Part shown: positions 1-8,533 of the stretch, in pieces
Layout of the letters: every line of letters starts with the position of its first letter
Numbering within the stretch: the first letter of the stretch is position 1
Assembly: GCA_021324855.1 (NCBI GenBank)
Contig: JAJPIG010000020.1
Span: 62,001 to 126,000 of the forward strand
DNA: 64,000 nucleotides
Origin: Pseudomonadota bacterium
Lineage (GTDB): Bacteria > Desulfobacterota > Binatia > Binatales > Binataceae
Direction of reading: 5' to 3'
Program-made: the position numbers and the translations under genes
The notes under the pieces: generated by a model
Database searches by the model: none
Seen by the model: the letters and a program-made list of their open reading frames with translations, nothing else
What the model was told of the DNA's origin: nothing

Positions 1-90
1 TATCGACTGCGGCGTTTTGAATCGAAACCATCGACCCTTCGCTGCCTCCCGCCATAGAATGGGACCATCCTGCTTCGGTCCGGAGGCGGT

Positions 91-492
91 ATGGCGACGG
101 TCAGGCTCATCGAGTATGGCGAGGCGAGCCCGGAAGTGCGGGCGGTCTACGATGACATCAAGGCAACCCGCAAGGTCGACTGGATCAACAATTTCTGGAA
201 GGCGCTCGCGAATCATCCGCCGACCCTTAAACGGACATGGGAGAGCGTAAAGGAAGTGATGGCACCCGGGGCGCTCGACCCGGTCGTCAAGGAGATGATC
301 TATCTTGCCGTCAGCGTGACCAACGGATGCGAGTATTGCATCCGATCCCATACCGCGGCAGCGCGCAAGGTCGGGATGAGCGATGCGATGCTGGGCGAGT
401 TGATGGCGGTGGTCGGGATGGCGAACGAGACCAATCGGCTGGCGAACGGCTACCAGGTCGAGGTCGATCCGCAGTTCATGACCAAAACCTGA
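91..492 (+). CDS. AhpD-like / carboxymuconolactone decarboxylase family protein
   Basis: Small all-helical protein of the AhpD/CMD family (133 aa), a likely thiol-dependent peroxidase or reductase. The complete AhpD relay motif is visible: Glu68, eleven residues, Cys80-x-x-Cys83, three residues, His87. Length is normal for single-domain members. The start is ATG at 91. An overlapping +2-frame ORF is a shadow. It lies just upstream of decayed arsenic-resistance genes on the same strand, so it may once have belonged to that unit, but no functional tie can be read from the sequence. The substrate is unknown. Confidence 0.85.
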   Translation: MATVRLIEYGEASPEVRAVYDDIKATRKVDWINNFWKALANHPPTLKRTWESVKEVMAPGALDPVVKEMIYLAVSVTNGCEYCIRSHTAAARKVGMSDAMLGELMAVVGMANETNRLANGYQVEVDPQFMTKT

Positions 493-534
493 GATCCGGG
501 CGCTGCCGCGATGCTCGGGGCGCTTGCGCAGGAG

Positions 535-772
535 ACATCCGAAAGGCGAGATTCATCCCGAGACCCGCCCTCGTCGAGCGCGGGTATGACATCGCCGGGC
601 TGCGCAGCAAGAGCTGGGAGGAGTTCGCGCGCGCCGACAGTCCGCCAATGGACCTGATCATAACGGTATGCGATCAGGCGGCCGGCGAAGTCTGTCCGTT
701 GTGGCCGGGACGGCCGCTCACCGCGCATTGGGGAGTAAGCGATCCCGCCGCTTTTGTCGGCAGTGATGTTTC
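535..772 (+). pseudogene. arsC: arsC-like arsenate reductase remnant (frameshifted, both ends missing)
   Basis: Remnant of a low-molecular-weight-phosphatase-type arsenate reductase. From about 540 one frame reads PKGEIHPETR. After a one-base shift near 570 the next frame reads VERGYDIAGLRSKSWEEFA, then DLIITVCDQAAGEVCP and HWGVSDPAA, all characteristic of this family. The N-terminal phosphate-binding loop with its nucleophilic cysteine is absent, as is the C-terminal helix. The match stops where the acr3 fragment begins in another frame. This looks like frameshift plus internal deletion in a former ars operon. Confidence 0.75.
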
Positions 773-787
773 GTCCTGAGCCGCGGG

Positions 788-1018
788 GTGGGAGCGGGCT
801 ACGCGCAGACGGCAACACTTTCGTTCACGGCGGCCTCGAACAATTTCGAGCTCGCGATTGCCGTTGCGGTCGCGACCTTTGGCATCGACAGCGGCGCGGC
901 ATTCGCCGCGGTCATCGGACCGTTGATCGAAGTGCCGGTGATGATTGCGCTGGTCGACGTCGCACTCTGGACGCGTGGCCGCTACTTCGTTGTCGCACCG
1001 GAGACAAAAGTAGCGTAA
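788..1018 (+). pseudogene. acr3: acr3 arsenite transporter, C-terminal remnant
   Basis: The frame encodes the last transmembrane segments of an ACR3-type arsenite efflux permease: [20 protein letters not shown], then [18 protein letters not shown], ending near RRYF-like sequence. ACR3 proteins are about 350 residues, and only about 70 remain. It follows the broken arsC within 16 bases, so a deletion seems to have joined the middle of arsC to the end of acr3. It cannot form a transporter. Identification is by recognised family sequence; the deletion is inference. Confidence 0.75.
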
Positions 1019-1097
1019 CTACTTCAGGTTGAACGCCCTCGCCGGCGGAACCATCGCGCACTTGATCGCGGTTTTGTCCCCGTTGATTTCGGCCGCA

Positions 1098-2963
1098 TCA
1101 GGCCTGTTTGAAGATTGGCGCAATCGGCGCCGGGAGGCCGGTCTCAGCGAGGCATCGCTCGCGCAACACCGCGATCGGCGGGCCGAAGTTGAAAAGCGGC
1201 GGCGTGCCGCGTTCGGCCCTGAGCTGTTCGCGCAGATTCCGCGTCGCGGCCTCGTCGATGCGTCCGTCGCGATCGATCACCACGCCGTAGCGCCGAGCGC
1301 CTTCGACGGTCACCAAGCCCCGCTCAACCTCGCGCGTTACGATGGCCGGGTCGCGCGCCAGCGGGTCGCCCCATCCTCCGCCGCCCCATGTCACGTAGTG
1401 CAGCAGGTCGCCCGGATTGACGCGCACGTGATCGCATTTGGAGGGCAGATGCTCGCGCGTGCCGTCGGTGCGAATCAAAAGCTTGCGGCTCCGCGCGCCG
1501 GGCAATCCGCCGTTCACGCCCCACGGATAGGTGAACCATCGATCGTCGTGGATCGAAATTTCGCCCGCCGCGAGAAAGCGATAGACGACATCGATCGCGT
1601 TGCCGCCGCGATGAAGCCCCGGGCCGCCGCTGTCCGGCACGGTTTCGTAACGTTCGATGCGCAGCGGAAAGTACGCCTCGAGAAATTCATTGGGGACGTT
1701 GAAGAACGAAGGCCACAGCGAATGGCCGTCGGGTCCGTCGCCCACAGGGCGGCCCGGGATGCCGCCGAAGCCGATCTGATAAAGCTGGTACCATTCGCCG
1801 CGGTCGTTGTAACCGGAATACATCAGATGCGGCGACGACGAGAAACCGGCCGCGTTCAGAAATTCAGGCTGGCGCTGGCCGAGTAATCCGCCGAGCACAT
1901 CGAACACGCGGCCTAACCCGTGCGTGCGGCATGAGAGCGCCGCCGGATAGCGCGGCTTAAGCAGCGTGCCCTCGGGAATCTTCACCTCGACCAGCGGATA
2001 GAAGCCGTCGTTGTAGAGAATCTGCGGATCGAACACCATTATCATGTAGATGCCGAAGAACATCTTGAACATGTTCTCGTTGAGGAAGAAGTTGATGGAG
2101 CCTTCGGACTGCGGGTCGGTGCCCGACCAGTCGATGATCACCCGCTCGCCCTCGCGGCGCATCGTGCACTTGAGCTTGTACGGGCCGACCCCGCGGCCGT
2201 CGTCGCAGATGTAATCCTCGAAGGTTAGTTCCTCCTCAGGGATGGTGCGCTTGATCAACTCAGCCATCGCGCGCCGGTTCCGTTCGAGCGCCGCATCGAG
2301 CGCGGCGACAAAAGTATCGACGCCGAACCGCTCGCACATTTCGATCACGCGCCGCTCCGCCGTCCGGCAGGCGGCGACTATCCCGTTCAGATCGGAGCGA
2401 TTCCAATGCGGCAGGCGGACCTGGTTCAGGATGACGCTCAGCACTTCTTCCTGCAGCTCGCCGCCGCGGTAGAGCTTGACCGGCGGGATGACGACGCCTT
2501 CCTCGAAAATCGATGTCGCGTCGGTGGGCAGGCTGCCCGGCACCTTGCCGCCAACGTCGGTCATATGGCCGAGCATCGCACCCCATCCGACCAGCCGTCC
2601 GCCAAAATAGATCGGCTGCAGAATCAGCCAGTCGTTCGCGTGACTGATCGCGCCTTCGCACTTGTAGGGATCGGAAAGCAGGATGATGTCGCCTTCCTCG
2701 ATGGTTCCTTCGTATGCGTTCAGAAACCCGGCGATGAACGAGCCGAACTGGCCGACGACCATCCGTCCTTCGCGATCCGCGATGAGCGGAAATTCGTCGT
2801 GCTGCTCGCGGATTCCGGGTGACATCGCGGTCCGGTAGAGCACCGCGTCCATTTCGAAACGCGCGTTGCGAAGCGCGCTTTCGATGATGTCGAGCGTGAT
2901 CGGATCGATCGTAACGCGTCCGAAAGGCTGCTGATTGCGCTCAACGATTCGCGCTTTCATCAT
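1098..2963 (-). CDS. hydantoinase B / oxoprolinase family protein (HyuB-like)
   Basis: B subunit of an ATP-dependent hydantoinase/5-oxoprolinase/acetone-carboxylase-type enzyme (621 aa). Family features include the N-terminal segment ending RTAMSPGIREQHDEF, the SHANDW stretch and the C-terminal GGGGWGDPLARDP. It overlaps the end of hyuA by four bases (ATGA at 2960-2963), the usual sign of co-translation of the two subunits. Third in a minus-strand operon after an HMG-CoA-lyase-like gene and hyuA. The substrate cannot be read from sequence; N-methylhydantoin, 5-oxoproline or a ketone are the family options. Confidence 0.9.
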   Translation of the reverse strand: MMKARIVERNQQPFGRVTIDPITLDIIESALRNARFEMDAVLYRTAMSPGIREQHDEFPLIADREGRMVVGQFGSFIAGFLNAYEGTIEEGDIILLSDPYKCEGAISHANDWLILQPIYFGGRLVGWGAMLGHMTDVGGKVPGSLPTDATSIFEEGVVIPPVKLYRGGELQEEVLSVILNQVRLPHWNRSDLNGIVAACRTAERRVIEMCERFGVDTFVAALDAALERNRRAMAELIKRTIPEEELTFEDYICDDGRGVGPYKLKCTMRREGERVIIDWSGTDPQSEGSINFFLNENMFKMFFGIYMIMVFDPQILYNDGFYPLVEVKIPEGTLLKPRYPAALSCRTHGLGRVFDVLGGLLGQRQPEFLNAAGFSSSPHLMYSGYNDRGEWYQLYQIGFGGIPGRPVGDGPDGHSLWPSFFNVPNEFLEAYFPLRIERYETVPDSGGPGLHRGGNAIDVVYRFLAAGEISIHDDRWFTYPWGVNGGLPGARSRKLLIRTDGTREHLPSKCDHVRVNPGDLLHYVTWGGGGWGDPLARDPAIVTREVERGLVTVEGARRYGVVIDRDGRIDEAATRNLREQLRAERGTPPLFNFGPPIAVLRERCLAETGLPAPIAPIFKQA

Positions 2964-5026
2964 GACCTCCCCGGATTCCGAACAGGCCGGATCAGGATGT
3001 TGCCGAAACGATCAACCTCGCCCGCGCAGCCGGGCAGGATGAGCGTGGTGCTGTCGAACTCGGTTACGATCGCGGGGCCGTCGATCCGATTGCGCGCTTT
3101 GAGCCGCGCCCGATCGTAAAGCCCGGCGCTAATTGCCTTGCCGGCGATCCAGACCGGCGTCTCGCCGAGCCGCGCGCCGGACGGATCATGATCGCCTTCG
3201 GCGATGATATTCGGTCGGACCAGTGGCGGCTTGCCCTGCACGATCGCGCGCAGATTAACGAACTCGTGCTCGACATCGAGCGCGAAGGTGAAGAGCCGAC
3301 GATGGATGGCGTCGAAACTTTGCGCGACGGCCCGCATCCCGTCGCCCGCGAAGCTCTCGATCTCGACCGGAACCGGAACCTCGAAGCCCTGCCCATGATA
3401 GCGAACATCGACTTGGTAGATGGTTGTCTGATCGGACCGCGGCACGCCTTCCGCATCGAGCGCGGCGGCCGCGGTCTCCGCCAGTTCGGCGAGCATGCGC
3501 CCGACTTCGTCATTCGAGGTATCGCTGAAGCGGCGGATGAAGGTGCGCGCAGCCTCGTTGCGCGTGCGCGTGGTCGCATCACCGTAGGCGCACAGCACGC
3601 CCGGACTCGGCGGGATGATCACCGGCCAGCATCCAAGCAGCAGCCCAAGCGCATTGGCATGGAGCGGGCCGGCGCCGCCGAAGGCGACCAGCGCGAAGTC
3701 GCGCGGGTCGTAGCCCTGCTCAATCGAGACCAGGCGCAGCGCGCCGAACATGTGCTCGTTGACAATATCGATAATCCCGCTCGCGGCCTGCTCGATGCCG
3801 AGACGCATCGCATCGGCGATCTTCGCAACCGCACGCCGCGCCGCCTCGCGATCGAGCTTCATCTCGCCGCCGAGCAGACCCGCCGGCAGAAAACCGAGCA
3901 CCAGGTTCGCGTCAGTGACGGTCGGATCCGTGCCGCCCTTGCCGTACGCCGCCGGTCCCGGCTCCGCGCCGGCGCTGCGCGGGCCGACGCGCAGCGCGCG
4001 AGTCAACTCGGGGACGTAGGCGATCGATCCGCCACCCGCACCAATCGTCCGTACGTCGAGCGATGAAGCGCGCACCGCCACATCGCCGGCGCGCGTCTCG
4101 CGCCGCACGCGTGGCTCGCCGGCCTCGACCAGGGCGACATCGGTGGATGTCCCGCCCATATCGAAGGTCAGCAGATTCTCGAAGCCCGCCTGACGCGCGG
4201 CCCATAGTGCTCCCGCGACTCCGCCCGCCGGCCCGCTCATCAGCAGGTTGACCGGCGCATGCTCGGCCGCCTCGAACGACATCAGGCCGCCGTCGGAGCG
4301 CAGCACTTTGAGGCGCGCGCCGATCTTGCGATGCTTGAGTTCGCGCACGAGATTCCCGAGATAGCGCGCGACCGTCGGCCGCACGTAGGAATTCGCCACG
4401 GTTGTCAGCGTGCGTTCGTACTCCCGCATTTCGGGCAAAATTTCCGAGGACAGCGAGATCGGCACGCCCGGCATCTCGCGCGTCGCGATCTCGCGCACGC
4501 GGCGTTCGTGCGCATCGTTCGCGAACGAGTTGATGAGCGAGACCGTAATTGCCTCGACCTTGCGGCGCTTCAGATGCTGAAGCGCGGCGACTACGCTTTG
4601 CTCGTCCAGCGGACGGACAGTCTCGCCGCGCGCGCTTATCCGTTCATTGATCTCAACCGTATCCTCCAACGCCGCGAGCGGTTCGGGTTTCGGCCAGATG
4701 ATCCACCCGGCGAGACCGCCCGGGACGTACGAGCGCGCGATCTGTAGCACCTGGCGATAGCCGTCGGTGACGATCAGGCCGACGCGCGCGCCTTTGCCTT
4801 CGAGGATTGCGTTGGTGGCGATGGTCGTACCGTGCATCAGCTCGCTGATAGCGGACGGATCGATCCCCGCGATCGCGCAGACGCGGCGGATGCCTTCGAG
4901 CACCCCGGCCGACTGATCGGCGGGTGTGCTCGGCACCTTGGCGCGAAAAGTTTCGCCGTTGGATTCGTCTATCAGCAGAAGATCGGTGAACGTGCCACCG
5001 ACATCGACGCCCAGCCTGTATGCCAC
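2960..5026 (-). CDS. hydantoinase A / oxoprolinase family protein (HyuA-like)
   Basis: A subunit of the same ATP-dependent enzyme (688 aa). The N-terminus has the ASKHA phosphate loop GVDVGGTFTDLLLID, and a second nucleotide-binding motif, TFDMGGTSTDVALVEAG, lies near residue 280. The start is GTG at 5026, preceded by a TGAGG-type ribosome site. It sits 46 bases after the HMG-CoA-lyase-like gene and overlaps hyuB, so the three are probably one transcript. A distinct second pair lies at 58.5-62 kb, so the organism likely handles several such substrates. Confidence 0.92.
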   Translation of the reverse strand: MAYRLGVDVGGTFTDLLLIDESNGETFRAKVPSTPADQSAGVLEGIRRVCAIAGIDPSAISELMHGTTIATNAILEGKGARVGLIVTDGYRQVLQIARSYVPGGLAGWIIWPKPEPLAALEDTVEINERISARGETVRPLDEQSVVAALQHLKRRKVEAITVSLINSFANDAHERRVREIATREMPGVPISLSSEILPEMREYERTLTTVANSYVRPTVARYLGNLVRELKHRKIGARLKVLRSDGGLMSFEAAEHAPVNLLMSGPAGGVAGALWAARQAGFENLLTFDMGGTSTDVALVEAGEPRVRRETRAGDVAVRASSLDVRTIGAGGGSIAYVPELTRALRVGPRSAGAEPGPAAYGKGGTDPTVTDANLVLGFLPAGLLGGEMKLDREAARRAVAKIADAMRLGIEQAASGIIDIVNEHMFGALRLVSIEQGYDPRDFALVAFGGAGPLHANALGLLLGCWPVIIPPSPGVLCAYGDATTRTRNEAARTFIRRFSDTSNDEVGRMLAELAETAAAALDAEGVPRSDQTTIYQVDVRYHGQGFEVPVPVEIESFAGDGMRAVAQSFDAIHRRLFTFALDVEHEFVNLRAIVQGKPPLVRPNIIAEGDHDPSGARLGETPVWIAGKAISAGLYDRARLKARNRIDGPAIVTEFDSTTLILPGCAGEVDRFGNILIRPVRNPGRS

Positions 5027-5072
5027 TTGTTCAATAACCTCAGTCTCTCCGGGTCGCGAGGCTCGCGATTAT

Positions 5073-5978
5073 CTAAACCGCGGCGCGCGGAAAGAGGCCG
5101 GCGCGCGAGAGCATCCCGGGTACTGGGTGCATCAGTTGCGTTTCGAGCCAGGTCGCGGTCTCGATCAGCCGCGGCAGCGAAAGCCCGGTCGCAATTCCCA
5201 TCCGCTCGAGCATGTAGGCCAGATCCTCGGTTGGAATGTTGCCGGTCGCGGCCGGCGCAAACGGGCATCCGCCGACGCCGCCGAGGCTCGAATCGAGCAC
5301 ACCCACGCCAGCTTCGACCGCAGCGTAAGAATTGGCGAGGCCGGTGTTGCGCGTATTATGAAAATGGCAGCGGAGCCGGATGCCGCCGATGATCTTCGCG
5401 ACCGCGTTCACGCGCTCGGTCACATCGCGCGGCGTCGCCGCGCCGATCGTGTCGGCGAGCGCCAGTTCATCCGGTTGATGCTCGGCGACGCGCCGGACCA
5501 CCTCAATCACGCGGGCGAGCGGCACTTCGCCCTCGAACGGGCATCCGAACGCGGCCGAGATTGTCACGCTCGAAGGGATTTTCGCAGCGTGCGCCGCCCT
5601 GGCGACCTCGGCCCAGGCGGCAATGCTTTCATCGGTGCTGACGCCCTGGTTGCGCCGGCTGAAGGTGTCGGTCGCGACCACCGCGAAATTGATTTCGGAG
5701 ACGCCGGCCGCGATCGCGCGATCGATCCCACGGCGATTCAAAACCAGCCCGATGTATGATGCTGCGCCGTGCGGCAGCGCGGCCATCACGGCTTCCGCAT
5801 CAGCCATCTGCGGCACGCGTTTGGGATTGACGAAAGAGACCGCCTCGATGCGGCGGATGCCGGCGTCGATCGCGCGCCGAATCAACTCGACCTTAACCGC
5901 CGTCGGCAGCATCACGGCTTCATTCTGGAGGCCGTCGCGCGGCGCAACTTCCACGATTTCGACTGCCCGCAGAGCCAT
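5073..5978 (-). CDS. hydroxymethylglutaryl-CoA lyase family enzyme
   Basis: TIM-barrel lyase of the HMG-CoA lyase family (301 aa), cleaving 3-hydroxy-3-methylglutaryl-CoA or a similar 3-hydroxyacyl-CoA to acetyl-CoA plus a ketoacid. Visible are the N-terminal catalytic VAPRDGLQNE (Arg14-Asp15), the metal ligands His205 and His207 in CHFHNTR, and the signature loop GGVGGCPFAPAATGN with active-site Cys238. A strong ribosome site (GGGAGG) precedes ATG at 5978. It heads the HyuA/HyuB operon, which suggests a pathway feeding a ring-opened or carboxylated product into CoA metabolism. Confidence 0.92.
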   Translation of the reverse strand: MALRAVEIVEVAPRDGLQNEAVMLPTAVKVELIRRAIDAGIRRIEAVSFVNPKRVPQMADAEAVMAALPHGAASYIGLVLNRRGIDRAIAAGVSEINFAVVATDTFSRRNQGVSTDESIAAWAEVARAAHAAKIPSSVTISAAFGCPFEGEVPLARVIEVVRRVAEHQPDELALADTIGAATPRDVTERVNAVAKIIGGIRLRCHFHNTRNTGLANSYAAVEAGVGVLDSSLGGVGGCPFAPAATGNIPTEDLAYMLERMGIATGLSLPRLIETATWLETQLMHPVPGMLSRAGLFPRAAV

Positions 5979-6131
5979 CGCTCGATTCCTCCCGCGGAAA
6001 CTCAGGCGCAGAAACGTATCTTAATCATAGTCCCGCGAAGCCGTGAAACCGAACCAGCCGTCAGCTTGCCGCTCCGCCGGACACGTGGTATGCGCGAGGC
6101 AGGGCGGGCGTCGTCCGCGAGGGAGCTTTGG

Positions 6132-6458
6132 ATGTCACGCAAGGCCAAGGGCAAGCGGCCCATCTACTTCGAAAATCCTGAGTGCGACAAGCTGCTGGCG
6201 ATCACGATGGCGCTGGCGGGCGAAGTCTCGGTGATCCGCGAACGACTCGACACGATTGAGCGAATCCTGGAAGTAAAAGGCGCACTCAGCGCGGCGGAGG
6301 TCGAGAGCTACCGGCCCAACGAAAAGGTTGCAGCCGAGCGCGAGCGATGGCGCGAGGAGTATCTCGAGCGCATCCTGCGCATCGTTCATCATGAACTCGA
6401 ATCGATCGAGCGCGGTGAAGGCAGCTATCAGAAGGCAATCGAAAAAGTTTCGAACTGA
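6132..6458 (+). CDS. small charged, predicted coiled-coil protein
   Basis: 108-residue protein that I do not recognise. It is rich in Glu, Arg and Lys with heptad-like stretches (VIRERLDTIERILEV; ERWREEYLERILRIVHHELE), suggesting a helical or coiled-coil fold without membrane segments. The ATG at 6132 is the first good start after the divergent promoter region. It lies 20 bases before a methyltransferase gene and reads like the first gene of a four-gene plus-strand operon. It may be an accessory or regulatory subunit of the downstream enzymes, which is inference from position only. Confidence 0.75.
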   Translation: MSRKAKGKRPIYFENPECDKLLAITMALAGEVSVIRERLDTIERILEVKGALSAAEVESYRPNEKVAAERERWREEYLERILRIVHHELESIERGEGSYQKAIEKVSN

Positions 6459-6478
6459 ACTTCCAAAGAGGAACCGAG

Positions 6479-7633
6479 ATGGCCGAGCAGAGCCAGCATG
6501 CGATGTTGCCGCGAGCTAGTCACGACGAGCTCGCGCGGCAGAGTTTCGTCCAAAGTTTGAAGATTTACCTGGCGACCAGGGTCTCGCCCGGCAATGAGCG
6601 AATCTACGAGCGAAGCGCGAAGCCGCGCTTCGAGCGCGAGCATCGCCGCGCCCCGCGCGATCGTCACGAGGTGCGGAGCGTGATGGCATCGGAGCCGTAC
6701 TACAGGATGTGGAGCGCGCTCCAGCGCACCAGCCAGGAGATGATGTGGGATTCGGTCGCAACCAGCGTCGAGCGCCAGCTCGATGAGTTGGTCGAGACCG
6801 CCCGCGCATCGGGCGGAGCAGGGGGGACTCTCACGCTCGATCCGGCGCTTGCATTGCCCGAATATCATGCGGCGGTTGATATCCATTGCCAACCCGGCGG
6901 GTACCATACCGAGCTTCGGCAGGACGACATGGCGGCGGGCGCGATCTACGATCGCGCCGTCTATATCTATGCGATGGGCCGGATGGGCCCGTTCAACGAC
7001 GACATGGGCCGCAGCACGGTCAACTGGCTCCTGCGCGAGCATCCGGATTTCAAGCCCGCGAAAATTCTCGACCTCGGATGCTCGGTCGGCCACAGCACGA
7101 TTCCGTATGTCGAAGCGTTTCACGGCGCCGAGGTCCACGCCATCGACGTCGCCGCGCCGATGCTCCGCTACGCGCATGCGCGCGCCGAGGCGCTCGGCAG
7201 GCGCGTTCATTTTTCGCAGCAGAACGCCGAACGGACAAACTTTTCCGACGCGTCGTTCGATCTGATCGTCTCCCACATCCTGCTGCACGAAACCTCGGCC
7301 GGAGCGATTCGGCGCGTGATCGCGGAATGCCGCCGCTTGCTCAGGCCGGGTGGGATGATGATTCACGCCGAGGTGCCGCAATTCGAAGGGCTGCCGCCAT
7401 ATGCTGCGTTCATGCTCGACTGGGACACCTACAACAACAACGAACCGTTCTGGGGCCGCTATCACGATCTCGATCTGAGGGCGCTCGCGGCGGAAGCGGG
7501 ATTCAAACCGGAGAACGTCAGCCAAATCATGGTGCCGAGCGCCTTCGAACAGGCTCGCGCGCGGACGAAACTCCTGCAGGGAGGGGATTTCGGCGGCGCG
7601 GGCCAATGGTTCCTGTACATCGCGCGGGCGTGA
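6479..7633 (+). CDS. class I SAM-dependent methyltransferase
   Basis: 384-residue protein with a Rossmann methyltransferase domain in its C-terminal half: motif I KILDLGCSVGHST near residue 196, an acidic motif II (VHAIDVAAPML), FDLIVSHILLHE, and the post-motif RLLRPGGMMIHAEVP. The N-terminal 180 residues are not a family I recognise and may bind substrate. It follows the small coiled-coil gene by 20 bases and precedes the amidohydrolase-like gene by 9. The acceptor substrate is unknown. A 392-aa antisense frame here is a shadow. Confidence 0.85.
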   Translation: MAEQSQHAMLPRASHDELARQSFVQSLKIYLATRVSPGNERIYERSAKPRFEREHRRAPRDRHEVRSVMASEPYYRMWSALQRTSQEMMWDSVATSVERQLDELVETARASGGAGGTLTLDPALALPEYHAAVDIHCQPGGYHTELRQDDMAAGAIYDRAVYIYAMGRMGPFNDDMGRSTVNWLLREHPDFKPAKILDLGCSVGHSTIPYVEAFHGAEVHAIDVAAPMLRYAHARAEALGRRVHFSQQNAERTNFSDASFDLIVSHILLHETSAGAIRRVIAECRRLLRPGGMMIHAEVPQFEGLPPYAAFMLDWDTYNNNEPFWGRYHDLDLRALAAEAGFKPENVSQIMVPSAFEQARARTKLLQGGDFGGAGQWFLYIARA

Positions 7634-7642
7634 TGATGCGCG

Positions 7643-8506
7643 ATGAACGGCGCGATTGACATCGTCTGCAATCTCTTCACCGAGCAGGAGGTGCGGCTCG
7701 GCCAGACCGGGATCGACGACGATTTCATGACCCAGGTGCGGATGCCGGAGCAGATGCGCCGCGGGGTTTCAATCGACAACTATCTCGCCAAAATGGATCG
7801 CGCGGGAATCGAGCGTTCGCTGCTCATCGCGGTGCGCGCCGGCGACCTCCGAGTCAAGGGCTCGTTCGAGATTCCCTACCGGCGCGTTTACGAGGTCTGC
7901 CGCGCGCATCCCGATCGCTTCAGCGGACTGGCCGGCGTCGATCCGACGCGCGGGATGGCGGGCTTGCGCGAGCTCGAGCAGGCCGTTCGCGAATACGGCT
8001 TCGTCGGCGCTCATCTCTACCCGCATTGGTTCGAACTGGCGCCCGACCATGCGCGTTACTACCCCTACTATGCGAAGTGCTGCGAGCTCGACATCCCGAT
8101 CATGATGCAGGTTGGCCAGAACCTCATTTACCAGCGCGACCGCCGATTGCCGAGCGTCGGGCGGCCGATCACGCTGGATCACGTCGCGATCGATTTTCCG
8201 GAATTGCGGCTGATCGGAATTCATATCGGCTATCCCTGGACCGAGGAGATGATCTCGATGGCGTGGAAGCACGAGAACATCTTCATCGGGGCGGACGCCT
8301 ATGCGCCGAAGCACTGGCCCGCGCCGCTGGTGCACTATATGAACACCTATGGCCGCGGGAAGGTGATGTTCGGCACGGACTGGCCGGTCATCGATCCGGA
8401 GCGCGCGGCGATCGAGATCGAAACGTTGGGACTCAGGCCCGAATCGATGCGCGCGGTGACTCGCGAGAACGCGCTCCGCGTCTTCAAGCTCACGAAGCGA
8501 AACTGA
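7643..8506 (+). CDS. amidohydrolase-2 family protein lacking the N-terminal HxH metal motif
   Basis: 287-residue TIM-barrel protein of the amidohydrolase-2 (ACMSD-like) family. The later metal-site elements are present (His194 in GIHIGYPW; Asp246 in MFGTDWPVI), but the N-terminal motif is IDIVCNLFT, with Cys9 and Leu11 where the HxH metal ligands normally lie. Either the metal site is remodelled or the chemistry differs (decarboxylase, or non-metal hydrolase). It is third in the 6.1-9.3 kb operon, between a methyltransferase and an Asp/Glu racemase-like protein. Confidence 0.85.
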   Translation: MNGAIDIVCNLFTEQEVRLGQTGIDDDFMTQVRMPEQMRRGVSIDNYLAKMDRAGIERSLLIAVRAGDLRVKGSFEIPYRRVYEVCRAHPDRFSGLAGVDPTRGMAGLRELEQAVREYGFVGAHLYPHWFELAPDHARYYPYYAKCCELDIPIMMQVGQNLIYQRDRRLPSVGRPITLDHVAIDFPELRLIGIHIGYPWTEEMISMAWKHENIFIGADAYAPKHWPAPLVHYMNTYGRGKVMFGTDWPVIDPERAAIEIETLGLRPESMRAVTRENALRVFKLTKRN

Positions 8507-8533
8507 TGGCGCGGCTGCGGCAGGAGAAACCCG

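Noticed and set aside
6428-7606. 392-aa minus-strand frame
   Set aside because: Antisense to the methyltransferase with recognisable SAM motifs on the other strand.
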